Source: Candidatus Eiseniibacteriota bacterium
GTDB lineage: Bacteria > Eisenbacteria > RBG-16-71-46 > CAIMUX01
Assembly: GCA_020633975.1 (NCBI GenBank)
Contig: JACKCR010000002.1
Location: 1,054,001-1,118,000 of the forward strand
Reading direction: 5' to 3'
DNA length: 64,000 bases
Part shown: positions 29,149 through 38,720 of the stretch, one piece after another
Layout of the letters: each line of letters starts with the position of its first letter
How positions within the stretch are numbered: the stretch's first letter is position 1
Program-made: the position numbers and the translations under genes
Notes under the pieces: generated by a model
The model's input: the letters and a program-made list of their open reading frames with translations, nothing else
What the model was told of the DNA's origin: nothing
Database searches by the model: none

Positions 29149-30066
29149 CTACGCCTCCCACTCCGGCTCGCGCTTCCCTTGCGTGATCGCGTCGACGGCG
29201 CGGCGATAGCGAGCGAGAGCCTCTTCTTCTACCGCGGGAGGAAGCGCCGGTCCCGGAGGTTCCCGGTTCCAGTCCAGGGTCTTGAGGTAGTCACGCACGT
29301 ACTGCTTGTCCCATGTGTCCGGGCCCTTCCAGTCCGGGCCCCGGTTCTCGAGCGACGCCTTCGGCCAGAACCGCGAGGAGTCCGGCGTCAACGCTTCGTC
29401 GATCAGCGAGAGCTTGCCGTCGATCCAACCGAACTCGAACTTCGTGTCTGCAATGATGACTCCGCGAGCAAGCGCGTACTCGGACGCGCGGGAGTAGATC
29501 TCCTTGCTCATCCGCTCCACTTCACGCGCGACGTCCGCGCCGAGAGTGTCGACCACCTCGGACGGTGTCATCGGCATGTCGTGACCTTCGTCCGCCTTCG
29601 TCGTCGGAGTGAAGATCGGCTCGGCCAGTCGGTCGAACTCCTTCAGCCCCGCGGGTAGCGGGATGCCGCATACGCTTCCGGACTTCTGGTACTCGGACCA
29701 ACCCGAGCCGGTGATGTAGCCGCGCACGACACACTCGACCGGGAGTCGGTCGGCCTTACGCACGCGCATCCAACGGCCCTCGAGTGCGGACGCGTGGCTC
29801 TTGTAGGCGTCGGGGAGAAACTCCGGTTCCGTCCCGAGGAAGTGCGTCGGGAAGTACTTCCCGAGGCCGCGGAACCAGAACGTCGTCAGTCCGTTGAGGA
29901 TCTTCCCCTTTCCGGCGAGTCCTTCGGGAAGGACGACGTCGAATGCGGAGATCCGGTCCGTCGTCACGATGAACAGCGTGTCGCCGAGGTCGATCGTCTC
30001 CCGAACCTTTCCGCTGTGGGTCGGCTCGATGCCGAGGTCCCGCACGGTCTGAAATGCGCCCTTCAC
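29149..30066 (-). CDS. purC: Phosphoribosylaminoimidazole-succinocarboxamide (SAICAR) synthase
   Basis: PurC joins CAIR and aspartate with ATP in purine biosynthesis. The 305-residue protein opens with HSGKVRETIDLGD and includes TTDRISAFDVVLPEGLAGKG, VECVVRGYITGSGWSEYQ and EFGWIDGKLSLIDEALTPDSSRFW, all diagnostic. It is the long form, similar in size to the yeast-type enzyme rather than the ~240-residue E. coli form. The start is a GTG at 30066 preceded by GAGGAGG at 8 nt and overlapping the small upstream ORF as GTGA. Confidence 0.96.
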   Translation of the reverse strand: MKGAFQTVRDLGIEPTHSGKVRETIDLGDTLFIVTTDRISAFDVVLPEGLAGKGKILNGLTTFWFRGLGKYFPTHFLGTEPEFLPDAYKSHASALEGRWMRVRKADRLPVECVVRGYITGSGWSEYQKSGSVCGIPLPAGLKEFDRLAEPIFTPTTKADEGHDMPMTPSEVVDTLGADVAREVERMSKEIYSRASEYALARGVIIADTKFEFGWIDGKLSLIDEALTPDSSRFWPKASLENRGPDWKGPDTWDKQYVRDYLKTLDWNREPPGPALPPAVEEEALARYRRAVDAITQGKREPEWEA

Positions 30067-30284
30067 GGTGTCTGCCTCCTCTGCCCTTTCACCTTGTCGG
30101 TTGCCTCTCCTCCGGCTTGCGCCACGTACTTGGCTCCATCACCGCCTACGTTTCGCACTCCGGCTCCTGCGGTTGGCCGCGCTTCCGAGCGTCTCACCTT
30201 GGAACAACCGCGTTCCGTTCGCTCTTCGTCTGATTCGAGAACGACGGCGACAGGTTCGCCTTCGTTCCAACACAGCTCCCTCAA
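30063..30284 (-). CDS. Small hypothetical protein between purN and purC
   Basis: A 73-residue reading frame fills the purN-purC gap exactly. Its TTG start overlaps the purN stop as TTGA, with GAGGAG 5 nt upstream, and its TGA stop overlaps the purC GTG as GTGA. That fit argues for a real, coupled gene. The product is polar and Gly/Arg/Glu-rich (ELCWNEGEPVAVVLESDEE at the start) with no signal peptide, membrane segment or family I recognise. PurS is similar in size but has a different, beta-rich pattern, so I do not call it that. It could be a fortuitous open frame in GC-rich DNA. Confidence 0.4.
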   Translation of the reverse strand: MRELCWNEGEPVAVVLESDEERTERGCSKVRRSEARPTAGAGVRNVGGDGAKYVAQAGGEATDKVKGQRRQTP

Positions 30285-30907
30285 GTTCGCTCCTCACCCT
30301 CATCGTTCCAGAACACCCGCCGTCCTTCTCGACGGAAGCCGGCGACGGCGATTCGGCGCACCGTGGCGGGAAGCGCGAGATGCTCTTCTGCCAGGACGCG
30401 GGATGAGAGCGACTCCTCGGTGTCGGCCTGGCCGACCGGGACGGTCCGCTGTTCGAGGATCGCACCCGAGTCCACGCCGCTGTCCACCAGATGCACAGTG
30501 CAACCCGTGACCCGTACTCCGTGTTCCAGGGCTTGTCGCTGCGCGTGCAACCCCGGAAACGACGGAAGGAGCGACGGGTGGATGTTGAGGATCCGGTCCG
30601 GATACGCCTCGAGCAGCGGAGTGCCCACGATCCTGAAGAAGCCGGCCAGCACCACCCATTCGGCTCGGTGCTCGCGTAGGAGCGAGACGAACTGCTGCTC
30701 GTCGTCTTCGCGCATCCGTGCCCGTTTGGACGCGACCGGCACGTGGATCGCCGGAACTCCCGCCGCCTCGGCTCGCTCGAGCGCCGCCGCGCCCGGCTGG
30801 TCTGACAGCACCACGGCGACTTCCGCGCCCAGCGTTCCGTCTGCCTGCGCATCGAGAAGAGCCTGCAGGTTGCTTCCGCGACCCGATACGAGTACTCCGA
30901 CGCGCAT
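30281..30907 (-). CDS. purN: Phosphoribosylglycinamide formyltransferase (GAR transformylase)
   Basis: PurN transfers a formyl group from 10-formyl-tetrahydrofolate to glycinamide ribonucleotide. The 208-residue protein starts VGVLVSGRGSNLQALLD, contains the formyl-transfer active-site stretch ILNIHPSLLPSFPGLHAQRQ (catalytic Asn-His), and continues with VTGCTVHLVDSGVDSGAIL, which holds the conserved Asp. Length and order are normal. It heads the leftward purine unit purN-small ORF-purC-purH. Confidence 0.96.
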   Translation of the reverse strand: MRVGVLVSGRGSNLQALLDAQADGTLGAEVAVVLSDQPGAAALERAEAAGVPAIHVPVASKRARMREDDEQQFVSLLREHRAEWVVLAGFFRIVGTPLLEAYPDRILNIHPSLLPSFPGLHAQRQALEHGVRVTGCTVHLVDSGVDSGAILEQRTVPVGQADTEESLSSRVLAEEHLALPATVRRIAVAGFRREGRRVFWNDEGEERT

Positions 30908-30982
30908 CCCAGCCGTCCGATCCTTTCCCGAGCCGTGCGAAGTGCTCAGCGTAACTCCCTGTACATCGGTCGCTTGTGGCGT

Positions 30983-33580
30983 TCACTGGCCGTGAGCGAC
31001 GAGTGATCGTACACCAGCGAACGAGGGCGCGCCATAGGTGCGGACGTCCGCGTTTCGCAGAAACAGCGTAGTGCTTGGCTGGTCGCTCCGAACCTTCCAG
31101 CCGCGAGGGGTCCAGGTGACCCTGACGGACCCGCTCAGGTCGGTCCGAAGGAGCGGTGTCCCCAGACCAGCGAGACGCGCGAGTAGGTCCGGATGAGGAA
31201 ACCCGTAGCGATTGTCCGAGGCGAGCGACGCCACGACGAGACGAGGCGATACCGACTCGTACCAACCTGCCGCCAGGGAAGTGCCGCTCCCGTGGTGCCC
31301 GGCTTGCACCACGGTGGCGGGGAGCAGGCGCCGAACGTCCTCTCGCTGGAGGAGGTCCACCTGGCCCGGCTCCTCCATGTCTCCGATCAGAAGGAGCTTT
31401 CCGTCCTTCCCGTGAGACACCCGGAGCGCGATCGAATGGTCGTTCCGGCCGTCTGCGGAGAACCCGGGGGACGGATGGAGCACAGCAACCGAGAGATCTC
31501 CCCAACTTCTCGTCCAACCTGCCCCAACCCGTTCGACCACAGGACGTGCGCGAGGAATCCCTGGCGGCGGCTCGGCGACGAGCGCATCCCAGAACCGGTC
31601 GGGCCAGGGTCCCGCCGCAGAGATCGAAACGGTGTCGACCCGGACCGGGCTCGTGGCGAGAGCGAGGTAGCCACCCCAGTGGTCCTGATCCCCATGCGTG
31701 ACGAAGAGGCGATCGAGATGGGTGATGTTGCGGTCCAGGAGCTCCCGGACGAGCCGTCGAGGGTACGGTGGGCCGCAGTCGAAGAGCCACGTGGCGTCGC
31801 CGACCTCCAATAGCACCGCGTCGCCCTGCCCCACGTCCAAGAACGTGGCGGACACACCGTCTGTCCGGGGCCTTGCTGATCGCGCCCAGAGCGTGGGAAG
31901 GACGAACCCGCATGCCAGGACGAGCACGCCCAGCGTCGTCCGGTGTAAGAAAAGGGCAGTGATCCTCGAACGATGCGGCAAGCGCAACACCGCGATGTCA
32001 GCGCTCCGGGCAGTCGCCCAGAGGAGACAGAGTGCGAGCCCCGACAGTAGGAGCGCCGCTTCCACTCCCATTCCGCCCGCCGTGACGAGCGCATGTCGGC
32101 TCGAGACTTCGACGAGCGTGAGAAGCGTCTCTGTCAGGCTTCGCGCCAGGACGATCACCGGCGCGTTCGTCGTGGCTGTAGGAAGCAGTGCTACGAGCCC
32201 CCCGACGAGAAGCAGGGGCACCACGACTCCGGCGAGCGGAATCGCCACCAGGTTGAACGCGAGGCCCGTCCACGACACGACCGAGAAGAAGCCGAGGCCG
32301 AGTGCGAACGTCCCTGCTTGTGCTCCCATCGACGCGCACACGGAAGACACGAGCGTGCGGAGGCCCCGGTTCGCCTTCGGCATCCAGGCAGACGACGCCC
32401 GCGCGCCGAGCAAGACTCCGGTGGTCGCCGTAACGCTGAGGACGTAGGAAGGGCGGAGCGGCAGCTCCGGCCAGACGAGAGGTAGGAGGGCAGCCGCCCA
32501 CCCCAGCGCGTTCCAACCTCGACCGAGTCGTCCCCAGGCCGGCCCGAATGCGAGGAGGAGAAACATCGCGGTGCTTCGGAGCACCGACACCCCTCCCCCG
32601 GTGAGGAAGGCGTAGAGCACCAGGACCAACGCGGTCACCTTTCGCGTGAGCGAGGGCCGTCCGAGGAGGATACGGAGCACTGCCCAGACCGCTCCTGCGA
32701 CGATTCCTACGTGGAGCCCGGAGATCGCGAGGAGATGCGCCGTGCCGGTTCGCACGAACGGTTCGCGCATGACCGAGCTGTCCTCCGGCCGCACACCGAG
32801 CAGGACCCAGCCCGCGAACGCGCCCACGGAGGGGCCGAACACTTCCACCCAACGAGCGACGACTCGGTCTCGCGTGCGATCACGCATGTCGGTCCAATGC
32901 GATGGGTCGAAGTAGGACTCGCGACGCTCACGGCTCGCGAACGTTGGCGGTGCCGGTCCGCTTGGCCGAGCGCCTTCGCCGAAGAGGAAGCGAAAGCTCC
33001 GGGCGATCTCCAGCCGCACCGGAGCCGTCATGGCCGGGAAGTGATCCAGACGAGGGACGAACCCCGCCTCGACGATCCACTCGCCCTTGGGAAGGCTTTG
33101 CGCTCCCTCTACGGGCACGGGAGTGTCGAAGACCTCCCACCTACCGTTCTCGAGTGTGGCGAGGAGCGAGCCTCGCCAGGAACCCGCAGTCGTGCGGGTC
33201 ACTTCGATGGCGTGGTAGGTGGACCGTGTGGTGTCGATGAGCCTTTGAGCGAGGAGGGTGTCCCCGCGAAACATCACCGGATGGGTCGCGCGTGCTCCTG
33301 CGCACCAGCCCACCGCCATCCAAACCGCGAGGACTCCCAGTGCTGGGGAAACTCGATGAGTCTTGGAGATCGCCACCAAGGCCAGACTTGCAGCGCATCC
33401 GAGGAGAAGAAGAGGCCCTGGTGATTCGACCCAAGTCGAGATGGCGCGCCACGCGTGCCATCCGAACAAAACCGCGAACGCAATCCACGGACCGATCCAC
33501 CCGTCGAGTGCCGGCGTGCGGGTTCTCTCGCCCTCTTCCCCACCGGGGAGAGCGCGGGTCTGGTGTCCGCTCCGGATCAC
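30983..33580 (-). CDS. comEC: DNA internalization competence protein ComEC/Rec2
   Basis: ComEC forms the inner-membrane channel that takes up single-stranded DNA in transformation. The 865-residue protein has three expected parts: an N-terminal membrane/OB-like DUF4131 region (about 1-230), the Competence multi-pass domain (about 245-560, with HLLAISGLHVGIVAG and LTGGGVSVLRSTAM), and a metallo-beta-lactamase-like domain (about 590-end, with FLDVGQGDAVLLEV, LFDCG, THGDQDHWGGY and QAGHHGS). The GTG start is preceded by GGGAGG at 9 nt. With the type IV pilus cluster 15 kb away it makes natural transformation plausible; no ComEA-like protein is in the window. Confidence 0.93.
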   Translation of the reverse strand: MIRSGHQTRALPGGEEGERTRTPALDGWIGPWIAFAVLFGWHAWRAISTWVESPGPLLLLGCAASLALVAISKTHRVSPALGVLAVWMAVGWCAGARATHPVMFRGDTLLAQRLIDTTRSTYHAIEVTRTTAGSWRGSLLATLENGRWEVFDTPVPVEGAQSLPKGEWIVEAGFVPRLDHFPAMTAPVRLEIARSFRFLFGEGARPSGPAPPTFASRERRESYFDPSHWTDMRDRTRDRVVARWVEVFGPSVGAFAGWVLLGVRPEDSSVMREPFVRTGTAHLLAISGLHVGIVAGAVWAVLRILLGRPSLTRKVTALVLVLYAFLTGGGVSVLRSTAMFLLLAFGPAWGRLGRGWNALGWAAALLPLVWPELPLRPSYVLSVTATTGVLLGARASSAWMPKANRGLRTLVSSVCASMGAQAGTFALGLGFFSVVSWTGLAFNLVAIPLAGVVVPLLLVGGLVALLPTATTNAPVIVLARSLTETLLTLVEVSSRHALVTAGGMGVEAALLLSGLALCLLWATARSADIAVLRLPHRSRITALFLHRTTLGVLVLACGFVLPTLWARSARPRTDGVSATFLDVGQGDAVLLEVGDATWLFDCGPPYPRRLVRELLDRNITHLDRLFVTHGDQDHWGGYLALATSPVRVDTVSISAAGPWPDRFWDALVAEPPPGIPRARPVVERVGAGWTRSWGDLSVAVLHPSPGFSADGRNDHSIALRVSHGKDGKLLLIGDMEEPGQVDLLQREDVRRLLPATVVQAGHHGSGTSLAAGWYESVSPRLVVASLASDNRYGFPHPDLLARLAGLGTPLLRTDLSGSVRVTWTPRGWKVRSDQPSTTLFLRNADVRTYGAPSFAGVRSLVAHGQ

Positions 33581-33687
33581 GGTTCGACGCCTCCCACTCC
33601 GGTGTGGCTATCGCTTCCGTCGAAGCGAAGACTCCGAAGGGAGGCTGCTGCGTCGTTCGTGCCGTCCGCGGACGGCACGGAGGGGGC

Positions 33688-36600
33688 CTACTTGCTCTCG
33701 CGCAGTCCGACTTCGCGGCGGACTTCTGGCAGGGTTCCGAGTAGGGCCGACGGATCTGGCTCCGTAGTCTCGGCTCCATCACCCAACTCCGCATCCTCGG
33801 CCGTGGTCTGCTCGGCTGGCTCGGATGGCGTGGTCTGGGGTGCGACCTGGGGTGTGTTTTGTCGTGCGACTTCCGGTGTGGGTTGCGAGTTCGTCCCCGG
33901 GGTCGGCTGCGGGCTCGCCTCTCTTGCTGCGGATGCCCCGGCACCAGGTGCGACGGTGGCCGACGACCCGGCCGAAGCCGCGGCCGCCGTTCCAGCCACT
34001 GCTCCCTTCGTCGCAGTCGAAGTGGGGGCGTTGCCGGCCGCAACACCGTCCGCGGTCGGCTGCACCGGACGTGCCGGTGCCGTCGTCCGCGCTGCCTGCG
34101 CTGCAGTCGCCGTACCCGTGCTTGCCGTCGACTTCTTCAGAGTGGCCTGCGGTGTGGTGACAGGAACGTTCCCCTGGCTCGCGAGAGCGGGCGCTTCGTC
34201 GCGCGCCGCGTTCGTGCGCGTCCGGTTCGCGCTCACGCTTCCTCGACCCCCGATGCTCAGCGTGTAGAGGTCGGAATAGACCTGGTCGCCCGATGCGGTG
34301 CTGGCGGAGAAGTAGTACTGAACCTGCTCCCCACGAGGCATGCGAAGCGGATCGACGATCGCGACCCAGACGCCACGGCCGGGCTCCACCTGCGAGAGTG
34401 GGATCTCCTTGAGACTCGAGTCCAGGTGCGGGAAGTGGAGGAGCGGCTGCCTCACGCCCGTTCCATCCGTGCTCTCGACCTCGGTAGTGAGGACGAGGCT
34501 TCCGGAGAGCGCGACCGTTCCCGGCGAGGTGTGCCGGAGCCGCGGCTTCGCGCCGAGCCCGAACTGCGCCATCACGTGCTGGGCGCCACCTCCGTGGAGC
34601 TCCAGCATTTCCGTGTGGTACTCGTCCCCGGTACGGACCCGGACGGAGTGGAGCCCGGGCGAAAGACGGGACTCTAGCGGCGTCGCGCCGGCAAAGGCGT
34701 CGTCCACCCAGACGGAATCCCCACGGCTCTCGACCATGCCGAGTCCGTCGCGAAGCACGAGCGACTCCACGCGCACCATCCCCTCACCCTTCCGCAGGTC
34801 GTTCGGGACGAGAACGCTCGCCACCTTGTCCGTGCGCACGAGCACCTGACGCTCCCAGATCGGGAGACCGTCGTCTTCGTAGAAGACGCGCTGCCAGCCG
34901 ACTTCGAGTCCCTCGAGCGTGGTGGGAACGGGCTGCTTCTCTCCCCCTTCCACCCAGACGAATCCGTTCCGGGTCGGATCGGAGGCCGCTACCTTCACCT
35001 GCCCGCGCAAGGTCGGACGGATCTCGGTAGTCTGCCCCTCTCGGACATCTACCTTGGTCTTCCAGAGACCGCACGGGCCGAGGTCGAGCTGTACCTCGTA
35101 CGACCCGATCGGGAGCCGCTCGATGTGCGCGATCGATCCTTCGATCGGATCCTGCCCCGAGACGAGGATGCGTCGCGGCGGCGGGTCGGACTCGATGTGG
35201 AGTTCGCCCGTGGGCCCGGTACCCGAGTCCCCTCCCACGATGCTCTTGAGCGCGTCCGTTCCTGGCAGATGGATTCCGCCTGGAATCGCCGCGATGCCCA
35301 AGGCGATGCCGAGAAGCACGGCCAAGAGAACCGGCCAGAAGACCGTCTTTCCCCGGTACTCGTCCCGACTCGGAGGACGACGGTACGCAACGGCGACGAC
35401 TCCATCCGGGCTCTTCTCGATCTCCGACGACGACGCCTCGGCGCCGGTCTCGTTGGACCCCGCAAACGCGTAGGCGGGCTCGGCTGCCGCTTCGGCACCA
35501 TCGGTGCTCTGCCCGGCAGCGGCTGCGACTACTGGGACGCCAGCGTTCGACGCGTCGGTCCCTTCCACTTGGTCGACTGGGTCGACGTGTGAAGCAGGCT
35601 CGGATGCGTCGTGAGCAATGTGTTCGGTTGCGTCGTGAGCAATGTGTTCGGTTGCGTCATGAGCGATGTGCTCGGTCGCGTCATGAGCGATGTGCTCGGT
35701 TGCGTCGGCCTCGACGCTTTGTCCGGGCGCGTCCCGCCGAGACTCGTCGGCTGTCGTCGTTCGACTCTTGCCGTTCGAGGCCGTCGGCAACGATCCGGCG
35801 AAGAACTGGTCCGGGGTCATCCCCGACGTGGATGCGCTACTGGCCGGTTCTGGCGTCGACACCGGTCGCGGCTCCGGCGGAGTCGACGAGCGCCACGAAG
35901 TCGTATCCGCCGAGGACGTTCGCTCTACCGGTGCCCTGGCAGGTTCGGTTTCCTCTGCCGCCGGGCCGCCTCCCAAGCTCTCGAGAAAGCTCTCGGCCTC
36001 TGACCGAACTCCTTCCGTAGGCCGGCCGGACGCCTCCGGCATCGACGCGGTCATATCGGCAAAGGGATCATCCGTCGCCCCGAAGTTCGCGTGCTCCGCC
36101 TCGAGACGAGAACGTTCCGCAGCCTCCGCTTCGAGACGGGCCTGCTCGGCTCGTGCCGCATCCATGCGAGCGTGCTCCGCGGCTTCGGCCTCGAGACGCG
36201 CCTGCTCCGCCGCTTCGGCTTCGAGACGCGCTTGCTCAGCTCGAGCCTGCTCGGCACGCTCCGCTTCCACGCGAGCGCGTTCCGCAGCCTCAGCCTCATC
36301 GCGGAGTCGCGCTTGCTGCGCCCGCTCGGCTTCCATACGCGCGTGCTTCGCCGCTTCGGCCTCGAGACGTGCTTGCTCCGCCCGTTCCGCTTCCATACGG
36401 GCACGTTCCGCGGCTTCGGCTTCGAGACGCGCTTGCTCAGCTCGAGCCTGCTCGGCACGCTCCGCGTCCATACGAGCGCGTTCCGCAGCCTCAGCCTCGA
36501 GACGGATCTGCTCGCTGTACTCCGCTTCTTGCCGCGCCCGCTCGTCGGCCTGGCGCTGGTTGGCGGCATCGATGGCAGCGCCGGCGGCGCCGAGGGCCGC

Positions 36601-37335
36601 AAGGGACATCGGGCCGGCGAGGTCCGCGAGCGGATTCTCACCCACTCGTCGCTCCGAACCGACCGGGATGAACCGGAAGGCGACGGCACCAGCTCCTTCG
36701 GACTGGAGCCCGAGGAGGTTGACGAGTCCGTCACAGGCCCGCTTGAGGTCTGTCGTCTGGCTGAACACGTTGACGACGGCCCGAAGATCCGGCGCCCAGT
36801 TCATCTCGGACGCGAGGAGGACGACGATGTCGCCGGGCTGAACCGGGAGCGAGGTGACCGCGAGTCCGAGCTTCTCCGTTGCACCGAGACCGCTCGACTC
36901 GTCCGCCTGCTCGTCGAGACGTTCCACCGGGTGGGCCTTTCCTCCGCGGAGGAGACAGACCCAGGCCGATGTCGTCTTGACGAAGTAGACGCGGTCTTCT
37001 TCTGCGACCGCGCAGGTGATCGCCGCGCTCTGGAGCCCGTGGAGTCCGGACGCATTCTCACGCCAGAGACGGACGTGAGCGTTCTGCAGCCGTTCGAGCA
37101 CGGCTTGGACGAGCATCGGAAGGCCGTTCGGCGAGTAGCCGAACTCCGAGAACTCGCTCAGCTCCTCCAACGAAGGGAGGAGCGACTTCGCAAACGTTTC
37201 CGGCGGATGGCTGACTGCCACCGCCGCCATCACTTGTACGGGATCGGCCCAGGCCCTACAGGGTCCCCCTTCGATCTCGGATGTCGCTAGCTCGATGCGT
37301 ACGGGCGGGACGGCCCGGTCCGATCCTTCGTTCAT
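33688..37335 (-). CDS. Large membrane protein: degenerate PP2C-like domain, coiled coil, TM helix, PEGA-like repeats
   Basis: A 1215-residue multi-domain protein. Residues 1-220 follow the PP2C phosphatase fold order (QAVLERLQNAHVRLWREN, DRVYFVKTTSAWVCLLRGG, QPGDIVVLLASEMN), but metal-ligand sites are replaced: GDS becomes TTS, SDG becomes SEM, and the final DN is absent. Residues ~250-415 are an Ala/Glu/Arg coiled coil. An acidic Ser/Thr/Pro linker holds four 8-residue DATEHIAH repeats (~545-576), then one TM helix (~664-687). The distal side has about three PEGA-like beta repeats (~700-930), a beta domain, and a Pro/Thr/Ala-rich tail. ATG 37335 overlaps the TPR gene stop as ATGA. It looks like a transmembrane scaffold with a catalytically dead cytoplasmic head. 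Confidence 0.8.
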   Translation of the reverse strand: MNEGSDRAVPPVRIELATSEIEGGPCRAWADPVQVMAAVAVSHPPETFAKSLLPSLEELSEFSEFGYSPNGLPMLVQAVLERLQNAHVRLWRENASGLHGLQSAAITCAVAEEDRVYFVKTTSAWVCLLRGGKAHPVERLDEQADESSGLGATEKLGLAVTSLPVQPGDIVVLLASEMNWAPDLRAVVNVFSQTTDLKRACDGLVNLLGLQSEGAGAVAFRFIPVGSERRVGENPLADLAGPMSLAALGAAGAAIDAANQRQADERARQEAEYSEQIRLEAEAAERARMDAERAEQARAEQARLEAEAAERARMEAERAEQARLEAEAAKHARMEAERAQQARLRDEAEAAERARVEAERAEQARAEQARLEAEAAEQARLEAEAAEHARMDAARAEQARLEAEAAERSRLEAEHANFGATDDPFADMTASMPEASGRPTEGVRSEAESFLESLGGGPAAEETEPARAPVERTSSADTTSWRSSTPPEPRPVSTPEPASSASTSGMTPDQFFAGSLPTASNGKSRTTTADESRRDAPGQSVEADATEHIAHDATEHIAHDATEHIAHDATEHIAHDASEPASHVDPVDQVEGTDASNAGVPVVAAAAGQSTDGAEAAAEPAYAFAGSNETGAEASSSEIEKSPDGVVAVAYRRPPSRDEYRGKTVFWPVLLAVLLGIALGIAAIPGGIHLPGTDALKSIVGGDSGTGPTGELHIESDPPPRRILVSGQDPIEGSIAHIERLPIGSYEVQLDLGPCGLWKTKVDVREGQTTEIRPTLRGQVKVAASDPTRNGFVWVEGGEKQPVPTTLEGLEVGWQRVFYEDDGLPIWERQVLVRTDKVASVLVPNDLRKGEGMVRVESLVLRDGLGMVESRGDSVWVDDAFAGATPLESRLSPGLHSVRVRTGDEYHTEMLELHGGGAQHVMAQFGLGAKPRLRHTSPGTVALSGSLVLTTEVESTDGTGVRQPLLHFPHLDSSLKEIPLSQVEPGRGVWVAIVDPLRMPRGEQVQYYFSASTASGDQVYSDLYTLSIGGRGSVSANRTRTNAARDEAPALASQGNVPVTTPQATLKKSTASTGTATAAQAARTTAPARPVQPTADGVAAGNAPTSTATKGAVAGTAAAASAGSSATVAPGAGASAAREASPQPTPGTNSQPTPEVARQNTPQVAPQTTPSEPAEQTTAEDAELGDGAETTEPDPSALLGTLPEVRREVGLRESK
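35606..35701. repeat. Four tandem 24-nt repeats coding DATEHIAH
   Basis: Four consecutive 24-nt units lie at 35606-35629, 35630-35653, 35654-35677 and 35678-35701 inside the PEGA-protein gene. Units 1-2 are identical to each other, and units 3-4 differ from them mainly at synonymous sites. Each encodes one DATEHIAH on the minus strand. The fixed period keeps the reading frame whatever the copy number. Confidence 0.9.
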
Positions 37336-38720
37336 GGACGCCACTCCCCTTCCTCGAGGTGCGGTTGCTGCTCTCTCCAGCTACGAGTCCGTTCGAGGTG
37401 CTGCTTCCAGGCTTCCTGCGCCTTCCGCTTCCACCCCTGCTTCCGATAGGCCTGGCCGAGGATGTAGTACGTCCTCGGGTAGTTCGGATTGAGCTCGACG
37501 GCCCGTTCGAGCTCGCGGATCGCGGCCTCGAGTTCGCCAAGTGCCATGTGCGCTTCCGCCTTCTGGACCAGAAGATCCGCCGAACGGATGCCCTGACGTT
37601 CGAGCGGCCGAAGAGCGCCGAGCGCGCCCTCGAAGTCACCGGAACCGATCAGGAGCTGCGCCAAGCTGGCACGGGCCTGGAAGTACTTCCCGTTCGTCTC
37701 CAGCGCCCGCTCATAGCAGGTGCGGGCGTCACGGGCCCGGCCATGGGCTTCGTAGAGGAGTCCGAGGTTGTACTGGACGTCCGGGTAGCCGGGCTGGAGG
37801 CGCGCTGCCACCTCGAACTGGACGAGTGCTTCGTCGTGATAGCCCTGTGACTGGTACTCCCAGCCGAGCGCGATCCGTGCTTCCACCGAGGTGGGGTCCA
37901 CTTCGATGGCGCGGCGGAGTGCTTGCACCGCTTCATCCTCGTCCCCGTTGGCCAGGGCGAGCCGAGAGATGCGAAGCTGATGGAGGGACTCGGCGCCGTC
38001 ACGGAGGAACGCGTCCTCGTAGAACCCGCGCGCCTGCTCCAGCGCGCCTTCGCGTGCGCACCGCGTACCGAGAACCTCGAAGACCGGGGAGGTCGACGGA
38101 CACCAGGTCTGCGGGTCTGACCACTCTCCGAGGAGAGCACGCGTCCAAGAAGCGATGCTTCGTCCGGCCTGAGAGCCGGTCCAGCCGCGTTCTGCCAAGA
38201 TCCGGCGGTAGACCGGGTGACACTCCGAAACCTGGCCGAGCGCGGATTCCACCGCGGTCGGATCACCGAGCGAGATGCTCCGGATGGCGCGGTGGTAGTG
38301 CGCCACGGCCGCGAACCGCGGTTCCGTCCGAGCGAGCCGGTCGAGAACTTCCACGCTCCCGCGCACGTCGCCGGACTGGCTGAGGTACCACGACGTCCAG
38401 AGCGACGCCTGCGGTTCATCCACCTGCTGGATGATGTTCTCCGCGTCCCACTCCTCTGCCTCGAGTACGCCTTCGTGGATCCGCTTGGCGACGAGGTAGT
38501 GGAACTTCGCCAGTGAGTAGGCCGGGTTCTTGGCCAACGCCGCTTGGAACTCCCGAAGCGCGTCCTGAGGACGGCTGTCCTCCAGATAGATCATGCCGAG
38601 CTGGTTACGGACATCCGCGAATCCCGGATGCGCGTCCCGATCCCGCTCGAGTTCGTGCGTCGCCTCCGACCACGGATCGACGACGAGCTCGATGCTCTGG
38701 GCTGCCTGCCCTTCACTCAT
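37332..38720 (-). CDS. TPR-repeat protein
   Basis: A 462-residue protein without signal peptide or membrane segment, so probably cytoplasmic. TPR-type helix pairs are clear at both ends: HPGFADVRNQLGMIYLEDSR near the N-terminus, and in the C-terminal half AIEVDPTSVEARIALGWEYQ, LQPGYPDVQYNLGLLYEAHG and ELNPNYPRTYYILGQAYRK. The middle is more diverged. It starts with ATG overlapping the BON-like gene stop (TGATG) and ends overlapping the pseudo-PP2C/PEGA gene (ATGA), so three proteins are made as a coupled set. It likely scaffolds the PEGA protein's cytoplasmic part; this is inference from context. Confidence 0.85.
   Translation of the reverse strand: MSEGQAAQSIELVVDPWSEATHELERDRDAHPGFADVRNQLGMIYLEDSRPQDALREFQAALAKNPAYSLAKFHYLVAKRIHEGVLEAEEWDAENIIQQVDEPQASLWTSWYLSQSGDVRGSVEVLDRLARTEPRFAAVAHYHRAIRSISLGDPTAVESALGQVSECHPVYRRILAERGWTGSQAGRSIASWTRALLGEWSDPQTWCPSTSPVFEVLGTRCAREGALEQARGFYEDAFLRDGAESLHQLRISRLALANGDEDEAVQALRRAIEVDPTSVEARIALGWEYQSQGYHDEALVQFEVAARLQPGYPDVQYNLGLLYEAHGRARDARTCYERALETNGKYFQARASLAQLLIGSGDFEGALGALRPLERQGIRSADLLVQKAEAHMALGELEAAIRELERAVELNPNYPRTYYILGQAYRKQGWKRKAQEAWKQHLERTRSWREQQPHLEEGEWRP

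Noticed and set aside
35606-35701. Regular 24-nt repeats as a possible CRISPR
   Set aside because: No spacers: the units are directly adjacent and code for an in-frame octapeptide repeat.
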